25,473 bases of DNA from GCA-016699105 sp036518915 (GCA_036518915.1 DATDME010000024.1:1-25473), one strand, 5' to 3'; shown: positions 15,032-23,001, counted from the first letter of the stretch. Numbers and translations are program-made. The notes: generated from the sequence alone by a model not told the origin.

Positions 15032-17065
15032 TTACCGGGTGAGGCCGATGCTGAAGACCCGGTTGCCCGCCAGCAGCCAAACATTGCCCGTAGCGGGATC
15101 GTAGGCAGCGTCGGTGAGCTGTGAGAGCTCGTGCGGCGCGAGTTGGCGGGTAAACTGGAGCTTGCCACTGGCGCTTTCAAAGACAACGACGCGGTTGGTG
15201 GTGGGGTTGACCGCCGTGATGACCTTACCCGAGCTATACGAGCGGAGCCGCACGAGGTTATCCATGGCGGTGGGCAGGCTGGGGCTGGCCTGGACCGCGC
15301 CGGCCAGGAACTCGGTGAGACCGGTGCGGTTGAGGGTGTAGACTGAGCCGTCCACGGCGAGGGTTTTGGCGCCGGCGGCTGAGCCGCTGAGCGTGGTGTA
15401 GACACTACGGGGTGAATAGCCGGTGGCGGATTTGACGAACTTGTAGATGGTGTCGCCCGATAGGATGTAGAGGCTGCTGGCGTAGGAGGCGATGGCGGCG
15501 CCGGTGGGCCAGCCGCCAAAGGTCACAGATTGTGGTGTTAACGTGTCGGTGGCGGTGGCGTAGAACCAGACGCTCGGGGCGCTGGTGAGCAGGTACACGC
15601 CGTCGTTGTTAGCTGATGCGGCGGTGGCGACGATCGTGCCCACCTGAGCTAGGTTCACCCGCGAATCGGTGACGCTGGCGGTCGTGGGGTTGATCAGGAG
15701 GATCGTGGGGGTTTTGCCGGTGGCAACGACCACAATCTTGGGGCCAACGGGTTCCATGAAGCTGATGGTCTGGCCAGACGTGGCGAGGTCTTTGAGCAGG
15801 ACAGGCGCTCGGGACTGCAGGCCGCTTAACTGGTCGAGGCGGTCGGCTAGGCTTTTAGCGAAGGCCGCGAACGAGGTGGGCTCGTGGTCAAGCAGCTCAG
15901 AATTGGCCAGTTGCTGGTTGATCACGCTGGTTTGCGGTTCAAGCTGCTTGAGCCGGCTTTGCAATTGCTGCAACGCCCCGATAGCGGTTGGGCCGCTGGC
16001 GGTTTGCTGGCTTTGAAAATCGCGGTAGATGCGCTGATAGCGGGTAAAGGTGTCTTTAGCGTGCTGCTGGTTCACGTGTAGATCGGCGGTGGCAATGATG
16101 CCAATGATAATAAGCACGAGGGCTGCCATGAGTGCGTAGCGGCCCCAGCGCTCACGCAACACGCGGCGGATGCCGGCGGCGATGGCTAGGCCGGCACGGC
16201 GGGCGTAGGGCTGGGCTTGCCGGTAGGCCGTTACCGAGGCGGACTTGAGTTTTTGTCCGGTTGAGACGGTTGATTCAGCCAGTGGGGCGGCGGCTAGCTT
16301 GGCGGCTTGGAGGGCATTTTCGGGCGCGCCGAGGGCAATTTCCGACGGCTGTTCGGAGCGTAGCTGCATGGCGGCCAGTTCGGGCGTGGTCACCTCGCAG
16401 ACGACCGCGCCAACGCGGTCTTGAGGTGAACCTTTGAGCAAGGCCGTCAGTTCACTAATGGCTGAACTTGGGCTGTTGTGGCGCAGCACGCTGGAGAGCT
16501 TGGCGAGCGGCACGTGGTGGACGAGTGCTGGGGTGCAGAATAACAGCCGGTCGTTGACTTCCAGCTCGCCTGAGGCAATGGAACCAAAGGTTTTCGTGGG
16601 CGTGGCAGGCCGGGCGGGCTCGTCGCTCGTAATGCGGTGGGCGGCCTTGCCACGGGCGAGCAAACCCTCGGCCGAGCCGGTATGCGCCACATGGACTTCG
16701 TTATCGACAATGACCGCGATTATCGAGCTGAGCTTGCCAATCCAGGAGGCATTGCCGCGATCGACATGGGCGGCCAGTTCGCGGTTGGTGGCTTTAACGG
16801 CATTTTCAAAGCGCGCCAGGGCAAAGGGGTGGTCGCCGGCGTGGTTATAGTACTGGTCGCCGAAGGTCTCAATGATGATGTCGATGAGGTCCTCGCTGGC
16901 CCGGCCGCCAACCAAGGCCTCCGACACCACATAGAGGTGGCCGTATTGAGCGGCGGGGCTATCGGGCTCAGGCTCGTGGCTATAGACGTGAACGTAGCCG
17001 CTGCCTTGCTTGGGCCGCTTGGCGTAGGGGACGAGTCTAGCAGATTGGATGATAATGTCTGGCAT
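15032..17065 (-). CDS. PP2C-like pseudophosphatase with transmembrane segment and extracellular propeller-like domain
   Basis: A 677-residue protein without a known name. Residues 1-230 follow the layout of PP2C/Stp1 phosphatases but the metal-binding positions are changed: the DGMGG site reads SEALVGG (48-54), the GDSR site reads HTGSAEG (128-134) and the SDGL site reads TPAL (178-181); the late Asp is kept in QDRVGAVV (Asp216). Activity as a phosphatase is thus unlikely. A transmembrane helix (about 309-327) is followed by a Gln/Leu-rich coiled coil (330-440) and a C-terminal Thr/Ser/Gly/Val-rich region (440-677) with repeated short strands such as VVVFESASGKLQF and GNVWLLAGNRVFSIG, like NHL or PQQ propellers. 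It could couple an external signal to a cytoplasmic binding module. An AAGTGAG stretch lies 8 nt before the ATG, and TATAAT 21 nt upstream. Confidence 0.65.
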   Translation of the reverse strand: MPDIIIQSARLVPYAKRPKQGSGYVHVYSHEPEPDSPAAQYGHLYVVSEALVGGRASEDLIDIIIETFGDQYYNHAGDHPFALARFENAVKATNRELAAHVDRGNASWIGKLSSIIAVIVDNEVHVAHTGSAEGLLARGKAAHRITSDEPARPATPTKTFGSIASGELEVNDRLLFCTPALVHHVPLAKLSSVLRHNSPSSAISELTALLKGSPQDRVGAVVCEVTTPELAAMQLRSEQPSEIALGAPENALQAAKLAAAPLAESTVSTGQKLKSASVTAYRQAQPYARRAGLAIAAGIRRVLRERWGRYALMAALVLIIIGIIATADLHVNQQHAKDTFTRYQRIYRDFQSQQTASGPTAIGALQQLQSRLKQLEPQTSVINQQLANSELLDHEPTSFAAFAKSLADRLDQLSGLQSRAPVLLKDLATSGQTISFMEPVGPKIVVVATGKTPTILLINPTTASVTDSRVNLAQVGTIVATAASANNDGVYLLTSAPSVWFYATATDTLTPQSVTFGGWPTGAAIASYASSLYILSGDTIYKFVKSATGYSPRSVYTTLSGSAAGAKTLAVDGSVYTLNRTGLTEFLAGAVQASPSLPTAMDNLVRLRSYSSGKVITAVNPTTNRVVVFESASGKLQFTRQLAPHELSQLTDAAYDPATGNVWLLAGNRVFSIGLTR

Positions 17066-17086
17066 CCCGGCTCACTTCTTATGGCT

Positions 17087-17092
17087 ATTATA
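17087..17092 (-). promoter_or_regulatory. -10 box of the PP2C-like gene
   Basis: Consensus TATAAT on the minus strand, 21 nt before the ATG at 17065, leaving room for a short leader with AAGTGAG. It diverges from the helicase promoter. Confidence 0.5.
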
Positions 17093-17117
17093 GCGCATGA
17101 CGCAAGCTGTGACCTGA

Positions 17118-17123
17118 TAAACT
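17118..17123 (+). promoter_or_regulatory. -10 box of the helicase-nuclease gene
   Basis: TAAACT lies 8 nt before the ATG at 17132 (an overlapping TATATA is 3 nt before it). No Shine-Dalgarno sequence. This supports the start at 17132 rather than the open frame that continues upstream. Confidence 0.4.
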
Positions 17124-17131
17124 ATATAGCT

Positions 17132-20029
17132 ATGGAGATACTTGAGGGGCTCAATGAGGAACAGCGCCGGGCGGTCACGCACACCAATGGACCAATGTTG
17201 GTGGTGGCCGGCGCCGGCACGGGTAAGACCCAGGTGATCACGCGGCGCATCGCGTATTTGTTGGAGCAGGGCCTGGCCAAGCCAGAGCAAATCCTGGCTT
17301 TAACATTTACGGAACGGGCGGCGCGGGAAATGGCTGAGCGGCTGTACGGCCTGATTGGCTGGCAATCGTTTCAGGCACCAGTGATGACGTTCCATGCCTT
17401 TGGGGCCGAACTCTTGTCCCGATACGCTAGCCATATTGGTCGGTCGGTGCGTGGTGGTCTGCTGAACGATCTGCAAAAAACGCTGCTACTTTGGCAGCAC
17501 TTAGATCGGATTGAGCTGGAATATTATGACCCCGGCCAAGCCTTATATGAATTTATTGCCGGCGTGGTTGATTACATCGGCCAACTGCAGAATGCAGGAA
17601 TTACAGCCGATAGGTATCTGGAATTTGCGTCAGATTTATCAAAATTATCGCCGGATATGCACCCGCGGGACCAGGCAGAGCAACGTGACTTAGCCGCACT
17701 ATACCGACTATACGAGCAGTTAAAAGTTGAGACTGGCGCGTGTGACTATCACGATCAAATGATGTTGCCGTTAGAGATATTACGACAACGGCCCAATCTG
17801 GTTGAGCGGTTGCGGCGGGAATATCGGTACGTACTGGTAGATGAATATCAGGATACGAACCCGGTACAGGACCAGCTGCTGCAAACGCTGGTGGGGAAGG
17901 GCGGTAATATTTTTGCGGTGGGCGATGATGACCAGGCAATCTATGGTTTTCGCGGGGCTGATATTAATAATATTTTATCGTTTGCCGAGCACTTTGGCCT
18001 GAGCGAGCCGATCGTGCTGGTGCAAAATTATCGCTCAGGACAGCCAGTGCTTGATGTGTCTTACCGTTTAATCAAGCACAACGACCCCAACCGGCTGGAA
18101 GCTAAACTGGGTTTAAGTAAACGCCTGTTGGGCCAGCATGATAGGGCTGAGGTGCGGCAGCAACCCTACGCGCATGGCACGGCTGAGCTGCAGGGCGTGG
18201 CCGAAGCTATTCAGGCATCGATGGCGGCCGGTCAATCAGCTAGCAGTATGGCGGTGCTGTCGGCGACGCACGCCCCCCTCAAGGCGCTGGCAAAGCTGTT
18301 GCGGAGCCGCGGTGTGCCATACAACTTATCAACCTCGGCTAATATTTTTGAGCAACCGGAGTTATTGACGGTGTGGTATCTGTTAACCTGGATTGCGGGC
18401 CGGGCGGATGAGGTGGCGATTAGCCATGTGCTGCTGGGCAGATACCTGCGCTGGTGCCATGAGCAATACCGCCGACTGGCTGATGTGGCACGCGATAATG
18501 ATTGTTCATTAGAGGCAGCGCTAGGTCTGATGCCGGATGACGCAGCGCGTGAGTTACAGACACAATTGGCCCAATGGCGCGACTGGGCTCGCCTGGTGCC
18601 CGTCAGCCAGCTGGTATTTCGGCTGGTATTTGAGACTGACGCGGTGCAGCGGTGGCGTCAGGAGGCCCTGCAGAGTCAGCGGCTGGTCCGCGTGTTTGAA
18701 GACATGCAGCGCTGGCTTGAACAAATGCAGGATTTTGAATCGGTGTCGATTGACACGAGCCTAGTGCGCTATCTCCAAACGTTCCCTGAGCCACCACAGG
18801 TTGAGGTGCAGGAACCGGTGGGTGATCCGGATGGTATTGCACTGTTAACCGTGCACGCTGCCAAGGGGCTGGAGTTTGCCGAGGTCTATCTCATCAATGT
18901 GACACAGCGGGCTTGGTCACGCGGCAATACGGCGACGCGGCGTATTCCGGAGAGCCTGCTGGCGGGGGTAGAGCAGCCGGCTGAAGAAGAGTATCGCCGC
19001 CTGTTTTACGTGGCGCTAACGCGGGCGAAGCAAAAAATCGTTGTAAGTTATCCTATGAAAACTGTGAGTGGTGCGCGCCAAACGGTCTCGCCGTTTATTG
19101 TTGAAACCTTTGGCGCTGCATTGGAGCCTGACGACGCTTATCTGGGTGATCAAGATAAGATGCAAGAAATAATGCTTAAATTACAACGATATTATCCGCT
19201 TCAGACACCACTTGAAACCCTAAAATTGCCATTTGAAGCGGCTGATGGTTGGCTGGACCTCAGCGTAACAGCATTGGCCGCTTACGAATTTTGTCCGTTT
19301 GAATTTTACCTTGAGCATGGCTTGCGCCTAGCCCAGCCGGCCGGTCCGCAGCTGGCTTTTGGTACGGCACTGCATCGGGTCTTTGAGCTGTATTACCAGC
19401 AGGTTTTGGCGGGCCAGCCATTGCCGGAGTGCGGTACCTGGCATGTCCAGCTTGATGAAGCTTGGTCGGGTCGGGGGTACGAACGGCCGGAGTTGGCCGA
19501 GCGCGACCGGCAGCTGGCGCATCAAACCTTGGACCGGTTTTTAGAGCGTGAGGCGGCGGCCCATCGAGTTCCCGTGGGCGTTGAGCTGCCCATCAGGTTC
19601 GAGCTGCCGGAGTACAAGTTGCGTCTGCGGGGCAAGATTGACGCAGTGTTCCAAGCTGAGGCGGGAGTAGAACTGCGCGACTACAAAACCGGCCGGTCGA
19701 GAACAGATAAAGCGAAGCTCGATAAAGCGGCCAAGGAAAATTTTCAGTTGCGGACGTATGCGTTAGCCTATGACCGGCTCGGCATGGGCAACGTCAGCCA
19801 GGTCGTACTTGATTACGTGGTGACCGGCGTGGAGGGCGAAGCCCAACTATCGGCGACCATCATGCGCAACCATGCGGAAAAATTAGGTGCACTGGCGGAG
19901 CAAATTCGGGCCCATGAATTTGCACCGAAGGAGGGTTTGCATACCTGCGCGGCCTACCAATATTACGGCAGCGGTGAGCGCGATGAGCTAGCATTGGAGC
20001 TGTGGGTGGCCCAGGAGTCGGTGTCATGA
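17132..20029 (+). CDS. UvrD/AddA-like superfamily 1 helicase fused to a PD-(D/E)XK nuclease
   Basis: ATP-driven 3'-5' DNA helicase with a RecB/AddB-type nuclease tail, likely used in recombination or repair of DNA ends. The 965 residues carry the SF1A motifs in order: Walker A AGAGTGKT (26-33), FTERAAREMAERL, VTFHAFG-like MTFHAFGAELL, Walker B VLVDEYQDTNPVQ (Asp237, Glu238), AVGDDDQAIYGFRGAD, VQNYRSGQPVLD, LLTVHAAKGLEF and YVALTRAKQ. The nuclease domain (about 705-965) has YEFCPFEFYLEHGL, FGTALHRVFE, GKIDAVF with Asp837 and ELRDYKTG with Asp850 and Lys852. Only one Cys sits in the first segment, so the four-Cys iron-sulfur site of AddB or Cas4 is not evident. The frame stays open far upstream, but motifs start just after 17132. 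Its stop overlaps the SprT-like start (ATGA). Confidence 0.92.
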   Translation: MEILEGLNEEQRRAVTHTNGPMLVVAGAGTGKTQVITRRIAYLLEQGLAKPEQILALTFTERAAREMAERLYGLIGWQSFQAPVMTFHAFGAELLSRYASHIGRSVRGGLLNDLQKTLLLWQHLDRIELEYYDPGQALYEFIAGVVDYIGQLQNAGITADRYLEFASDLSKLSPDMHPRDQAEQRDLAALYRLYEQLKVETGACDYHDQMMLPLEILRQRPNLVERLRREYRYVLVDEYQDTNPVQDQLLQTLVGKGGNIFAVGDDDQAIYGFRGADINNILSFAEHFGLSEPIVLVQNYRSGQPVLDVSYRLIKHNDPNRLEAKLGLSKRLLGQHDRAEVRQQPYAHGTAELQGVAEAIQASMAAGQSASSMAVLSATHAPLKALAKLLRSRGVPYNLSTSANIFEQPELLTVWYLLTWIAGRADEVAISHVLLGRYLRWCHEQYRRLADVARDNDCSLEAALGLMPDDAARELQTQLAQWRDWARLVPVSQLVFRLVFETDAVQRWRQEALQSQRLVRVFEDMQRWLEQMQDFESVSIDTSLVRYLQTFPEPPQVEVQEPVGDPDGIALLTVHAAKGLEFAEVYLINVTQRAWSRGNTATRRIPESLLAGVEQPAEEEYRRLFYVALTRAKQKIVVSYPMKTVSGARQTVSPFIVETFGAALEPDDAYLGDQDKMQEIMLKLQRYYPLQTPLETLKLPFEAADGWLDLSVTALAAYEFCPFEFYLEHGLRLAQPAGPQLAFGTALHRVFELYYQQVLAGQPLPECGTWHVQLDEAWSGRGYERPELAERDRQLAHQTLDRFLEREAAAHRVPVGVELPIRFELPEYKLRLRGKIDAVFQAEAGVELRDYKTGRSRTDKAKLDKAAKENFQLRTYALAYDRLGMGNVSQVVLDYVVTGVEGEAQLSATIMRNHAEKLGALAEQIRAHEFAPKEGLHTCAAYQYYGSGERDELALELWVAQESVS

Positions 20030-20493
20030 AGCGCGATGAAGCCTGGCTTCAGAGCCTACTTGATAAAATCTGGGATCGGGATTTCCCCGATGTTCAGCAG
20101 GCTAATGACGTGCGAATTAAATTTGGTCGCAAGGCTAAGCGCCGGCTGGGGGCAATTGCACTGGATCCGGCCGATCGGCGCACTAGTATTATTACGATCA
20201 ATCCGCTGTTTAAGCGGCCGGATGTCCCGGAATTTGTGGCGGAGGGTACAATTTTCCATGAGCTGACGCACTACGCGCACGGTTTTAACTCGCCGCTGGC
20301 GCAGGCCCAGCGGCATCCGCATGCTGGTGGCGTGATGCGGCGGGAATATGCGGAGCGGGGGCAGCTCGAATTGTACCTCACGCAAAAGCGCTGGCTGAAA
20401 TTCCATTGGCCGCGCATTGTGGCGGAAGAGTTTCCGTCCCGCCGGCGCGGCATGGCAGTGCAAGTGCGCCGGCTTTGGTCTGGTCAAAAGTAG
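20026..20493 (+). CDS. SprT-like zinc metalloprotease domain protein
   Basis: SprT/Spartan-like proteins carry an HExxH zinc protease fold; eukaryotic relatives remove DNA-crosslinked proteins. The 155-residue protein has FHELTHYAHGF (HExxH with the following His), a basic RKAKRRLGAIAL region, and a C-terminal basic tail. The start at 20026 overlaps the helicase stop by 4 nt, so the two are translationally coupled. The pairing with a repair helicase-nuclease suggests a role in DNA-protein crosslink processing, which is inference. The upstream in-frame GTG at 20002 is less likely. Confidence 0.78.
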   Translation: MKRDEAWLQSLLDKIWDRDFPDVQQANDVRIKFGRKAKRRLGAIALDPADRRTSIITINPLFKRPDVPEFVAEGTIFHELTHYAHGFNSPLAQAQRHPHAGGVMRREYAERGQLELYLTQKRWLKFHWPRIVAEEFPSRRRGMAVQVRRLWSGQK

Positions 20494-20509
20494 GCTTTTA
20501 CGGTATGAT
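20481..20509 (+). promoter_or_regulatory. Promoter of tRNA-Pro
   Basis: TGGTCA (20481-20486), a 17-bp spacer and TATGAT (20504-20509), 25 nt before the tRNA 5' end. It overlaps the end of the SprT-like gene. Confidence 0.5.
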
Positions 20510-20534
20510 AGGTTGGTTCTCAGACCTGATATCT

Positions 20535-20611
20535 CGGGGTGTGGCGCAGTTGGCTAGCGCGCAGCGTTCGGGTCGCTGAGGTCGAAGGTTCAAGTCCTTT
20601 CACCCCGACCA
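20535..20611 (+). tRNA. tRNA-Pro, anticodon CGG
   Basis: A complete cloverleaf: acceptor CGGGGTG/CACCCCG, D stem GCGC/GCGC, anticodon stem CAGCG/CGCTG with loop TTCGGGT (anticodon CGG at 20569-20571, reading CCG), a 5-nt variable loop, T stem GAAGG/CCTTT with loop TTCAAGT, and an encoded ACCA end. The C1-G72 acceptor pair is typical of bacterial tRNA-Pro. Confidence 0.96.
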
Positions 20612-20612
20612 T

Positions 20613-20644
20613 AAAAAACCGCTCACGTATGGGCGGCTTTTTTG
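20613..20644 (+). terminator. Intrinsic terminator of tRNA-Pro
   Basis: CCGCTC and GGGCGG pair around ACGTAT, flanked by an A-tract and followed by TTTTTT, directly after the CCA end. Confidence 0.85.
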
Positions 20645-20968
20645 GTTGCCGCCGAACCTTCTCGAAATTTGATGCGGCGGCCATTGATGGAACGCTTTTC
20701 CCGTCCTAGATTTCCTGAAAAGCCTGAAGTAGTCTGTGTCGCACAATCTATTTGTGCCTATGTCAGTTATGCCTGACAAAATCAGCTAGGCCTGTTCGGT
20801 TTATTAGACGGACGGCTGTGCACAAGTTGGGGAAAACTATTACCGCGTTCACCGCAAAAATCGATTGAGACGTCATCGGTTTGGCTCGTCTTGCGCGGTA
20901 TAAATATGGGATTTTTAGATTCTCCTATCTGGAGGTAGGGGAAAATGAGCCAGATAGCATGAAAAGTA
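20645..20968. other. Gene-free, AT-richer spacer after tRNA-Pro
   Basis: No convincing coding frame was found. A 76-codon minus-strand frame (21012-20782) overlaps the MarR promoter and start and lacks recognisable motifs. GCCGCC (about 20649) can pair with GGCGGC near 20675 in a long-loop hairpin, and CCTATCTGGAGGTAGG (about 20923-20938) has a short inverted repeat. The composition differs from the GC-rich neighbours and lies directly 3' of a tRNA, a common insertion site, but no recombinase and no repeat of the tRNA end were seen. Confidence 0.5.
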
Positions 20969-20997
20969 TTGACCCCTAAATCATTTAGGGATATATT
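20969..20997 (+). promoter_or_regulatory. Promoter of the MarR-family gene
   Basis: TTGACC (20969-20974), a 17-bp spacer and TATATT (20992-20997), only 4 nt before the ATG at 21002. The spacer is filled by a perfect palindrome (see operator). Confidence 0.75.
20974..20990. promoter_or_regulatory. Probable MarR operator (perfect palindrome)
   Basis: CCCTAAATCATTTAGGG is a perfect 8-1-8 inverted repeat lying exactly between the -35 and -10 boxes of the MarR gene. A dimeric MarR protein bound here would block RNA polymerase, the standard design of autorepression. Confidence 0.75.
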
Positions 20998-21001
20998 GTT
21001 T

Positions 21002-21457
21002 ATGGAGTTCAAAAACGTGCAGGTAAGGAATTCTCAATTCGAGAAATCTCTTCTCAACAAAATCGCTCGGGTCGCAAACAGTCTCGAGCGAGAGGTGGAA
21101 AATGAGTTAAAGGTCAGTTTTGCACTGACCTTTTCTCAATTCCGGGTCCTGAATGGCCTGTTTGCGCTCGGCGAGGCGAGCGGACGCGAATTGGCCAGCA
21201 GTCTGGAAGTAACACCCGCAGTCGTCACGCGCCAGGCCGAGGTGCTGGGTTCGCGCGGTCTGATGGAGGCCAAGGCGAATCCGCGCAGTAAGCGCGAGAA
21301 GGTGTTGAAGCTGACCCCAAAAGGGGAGCAGGCGGTGTTTGAGGCGGCGGCAGTGATTGCTGACCGCCAAAAGGTGATTATGTCGGCGCTGAGCCTGAAG
21401 GACGAGACGGCGTTTGAACGGGGCTTGGACGCGCTCAATAAATCGCTGAATCAATAA
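21002..21457 (+). CDS. MarR-family winged-helix transcriptional regulator
   Basis: MarR proteins are dimeric repressors that often respond to small aromatic ligands or oxidants and control themselves and a neighbour. The 151-residue protein has the usual all-alpha plus wing layout: FSQFRVLNGLFALGEASGRELASSLEVTPAVVTRQAEVLGSRGL is read here in pieces as the helix-turn-helix (about 37-85), followed by the wing NPRSKREKVLKLTPKGEQ with its KREK basic tip, and C-terminal dimer helices. It has no Cys, so thiol-based sensing is unlikely. The ATG at 21002 is closest to the promoter. The downstream hydrolase begins 1 nt after the stop and is probably its regulated partner. Confidence 0.88.
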   Translation: MEFKNVQVRNSQFEKSLLNKIARVANSLEREVENELKVSFALTFSQFRVLNGLFALGEASGRELASSLEVTPAVVTRQAEVLGSRGLMEAKANPRSKREKVLKLTPKGEQAVFEAAAVIADRQKVIMSALSLKDETAFERGLDALNKSLNQ

Positions 21458-21458
21458 G

Positions 21459-21856
21459 ATGTCACGTCCTCTATACGAAGTACGGGAATACGGTGCAGAC
21501 AAAGATAAGGTAGTATTTCTCCTCGCTGGTTGGAAAACGCGCACTTGGATGTATGATTTGTCCGCACGGCAGTTAGTCAGGCGCGGCTGTCACTGCATTG
21601 TATATGCATATGCACCGAGCGCATTCTCGCCCAATGTTGATAAGACCGTTCAAGACCTGATATCAATTAGGGATGTAATTTTGGCCCACGTTGAGGCGCT
21701 GAAGCGACAGGGCAAGTGTGAATTGCCTTGGTCGGATTTAGCTTAGGGGCAATGTTGGGCTGCATGGTCGCCGACCGCTGCCATGAAATATCTAAAGTGG
21801 TGTTTAACCTGGCAGGTAAGCATCCGGCAGAGCGGGTTTTGAACTTTTTGCGCTAA
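21459..21856 (+). pseudogene. Frameshifted and truncated alpha/beta hydrolase
   Basis: The first frame (21459-21746) encodes a hydrolase-like start with VVFLLAGWKTRTWMYD and stops after 95 residues. From about 21728 the -1 frame continues the homology with LVGFSLGAML, the nucleophile elbow G-x-S-x-G of alpha/beta hydrolases, then VVFNLAGKHPAERV and a stop at 21854-21856. One missing T near 21726-21730 (CCTTGG instead of CCTTTGG) would restore the frame. Even joined, the product is only about 132 residues and lacks the later Asp and His of the triad, so the 3' part is also gone. It lies 1 nt after the MarR stop and just before the rmuC promoter. A sequencing error could explain the shift but not the truncation. 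Confidence 0.75.
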
Positions 21857-21872
21857 AGTTGGCGTTTGGCTC

Positions 21873-21901
21873 TTGTTCGGTTACGGTTGAGTTGATATAC
21901 T
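21873..21901 (+). promoter_or_regulatory. Promoter of rmuC, leaderless spacing
   Basis: TTGTTC (21873-21878), a 17-bp spacer and TATACT (21896-21901), 6 nt before the ATG at 21908. Confidence 0.65.
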
Positions 21902-21907
21902 GTTGGT

Positions 21908-22978
21908 ATGACAGTTGTGTGGTTAGGTATTATTGTGGTTCTGGTGCTGGTTGCGGGCTTTGGGCTGGTGGTTTATTTGATGAACCGGCAGATTGCGGCG
22001 CTCAAGGAAGGCATGAAAGAGGAGGGGGCGCTCAATTTAATCAAGCAGGACTTGGTTGGCATCAATCAAACGCTCAACGACCGGCTTGAGCGTTCAACCG
22101 TGATGGTCAATGAGGCCATGAGCCGGCAGTTTGCGGCTTCGAGCCGGTTGATTAGTGAGGTAACCCGCGATCTTACCGAGCTGAAGGAAAGTAACAAGCA
22201 GGTCAAAAGTATCACCGAGGAGCTGAAACTGCTGCAAAATACTTTGCAAAATCCAAAACAGCGCGGGGTGTTGGGTGAATATTTCCTGCAAAGCGTTCTT
22301 GAAAACGTGCTGCCGCCGGAACGATTCGAGCTGCAATATAAATTCAACGATGGTGAAATTGTTGACGCAATTATCAGATTAGACCGTGGGATGATTCTGC
22401 CAATTGATAGCAAATTTTCTTTAGAAAACTACAACCGGCTCGTGGAAGAGCAAGACAAGGGCCGGCAGGAATTATTAATTCGCGCTATTAAGAATGATCT
22501 TAAAAACCGCATTGATGAAACGAGCAAGTATATTAGGCCGGCTGAAAACACTATGGACTTTGCCTTTATGTTCATTCCGAGCGAGGCTATCTATTACGAT
22601 TTGCTCATTAATAAGGTCGGCACCTTGCAAACCAACGCGCGTGACCTTATTGAGTATGCCTTCCGTGATAAGCATGTGGTGATTGTTAGCCCCACGAGCT
22701 TCATGGCCTACCTGCAGACAGTTATCCAAGGCCTGCGCAGTCTGCAAATCGAGGAGAAAGCCAAAGATATCCAGCGACGGGTGGGGGAATTGGGGCAGCA
22801 TATCCAGGCTCACGAAACGTATATGCAAAAGCTTGGCACCTCCCTGGGCACGACCGTAAACCATTTTAACGCCGCACATAAAGAGCTGAAGAAGATGGAC
22901 AAGGATGTCGTGCGCATTGCTGATACTACTCCGGCGGTTGAGCCGCTGGTGTTAGACCGGCCCAGCAGCGACGATTAA
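21908..22978 (+). CDS. rmuC: DNA recombination protein RmuC homologue
   Basis: RmuC limits inversions at short inverted repeats in E. coli and is predicted to be a nuclease. The 356-residue protein has an N-terminal transmembrane helix (about 3-23), a long coiled coil (about 25-110) and the RmuC core (about 115-330): LQNPKQRGVLGEYFLQSVLENVLPPERFELQY, then LPIDSKFSLENYNRLVE with the Asp and Lys expected of a PD-(D/E)XK-like fold, then FMFIPSEAIYYDLL and VVIVSPTSFMAYLQTV, all typical. The C-terminal tail is variable. It is close to the usual length without the longer tails of some homologues. Confidence 0.93.
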   Translation: MTVVWLGIIVVLVLVAGFGLVVYLMNRQIAALKEGMKEEGALNLIKQDLVGINQTLNDRLERSTVMVNEAMSRQFAASSRLISEVTRDLTELKESNKQVKSITEELKLLQNTLQNPKQRGVLGEYFLQSVLENVLPPERFELQYKFNDGEIVDAIIRLDRGMILPIDSKFSLENYNRLVEEQDKGRQELLIRAIKNDLKNRIDETSKYIRPAENTMDFAFMFIPSEAIYYDLLINKVGTLQTNARDLIEYAFRDKHVVIVSPTSFMAYLQTVIQGLRSLQIEEKAKDIQRRVGELGQHIQAHETYMQKLGTSLGTTVNHFNAAHKELKKMDKDVVRIADTTPAVEPLVLDRPSSDD

Positions 22979-23001
22979 TACCGCTCCAGCTGGCTTTCGG
23001 G

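Noticed and set aside
16637..17131. Long in-frame upstream extension of the helicase gene
   Set aside because: It is antisense to the PP2C-like gene, shows no helicase motifs, and a -10 box precedes the ATG at 17132, where homology begins.
20782..21012. 76-codon minus-strand frame
   Set aside because: It starts inside the MarR coding region and runs through its promoter and operator; no recognisable motif.
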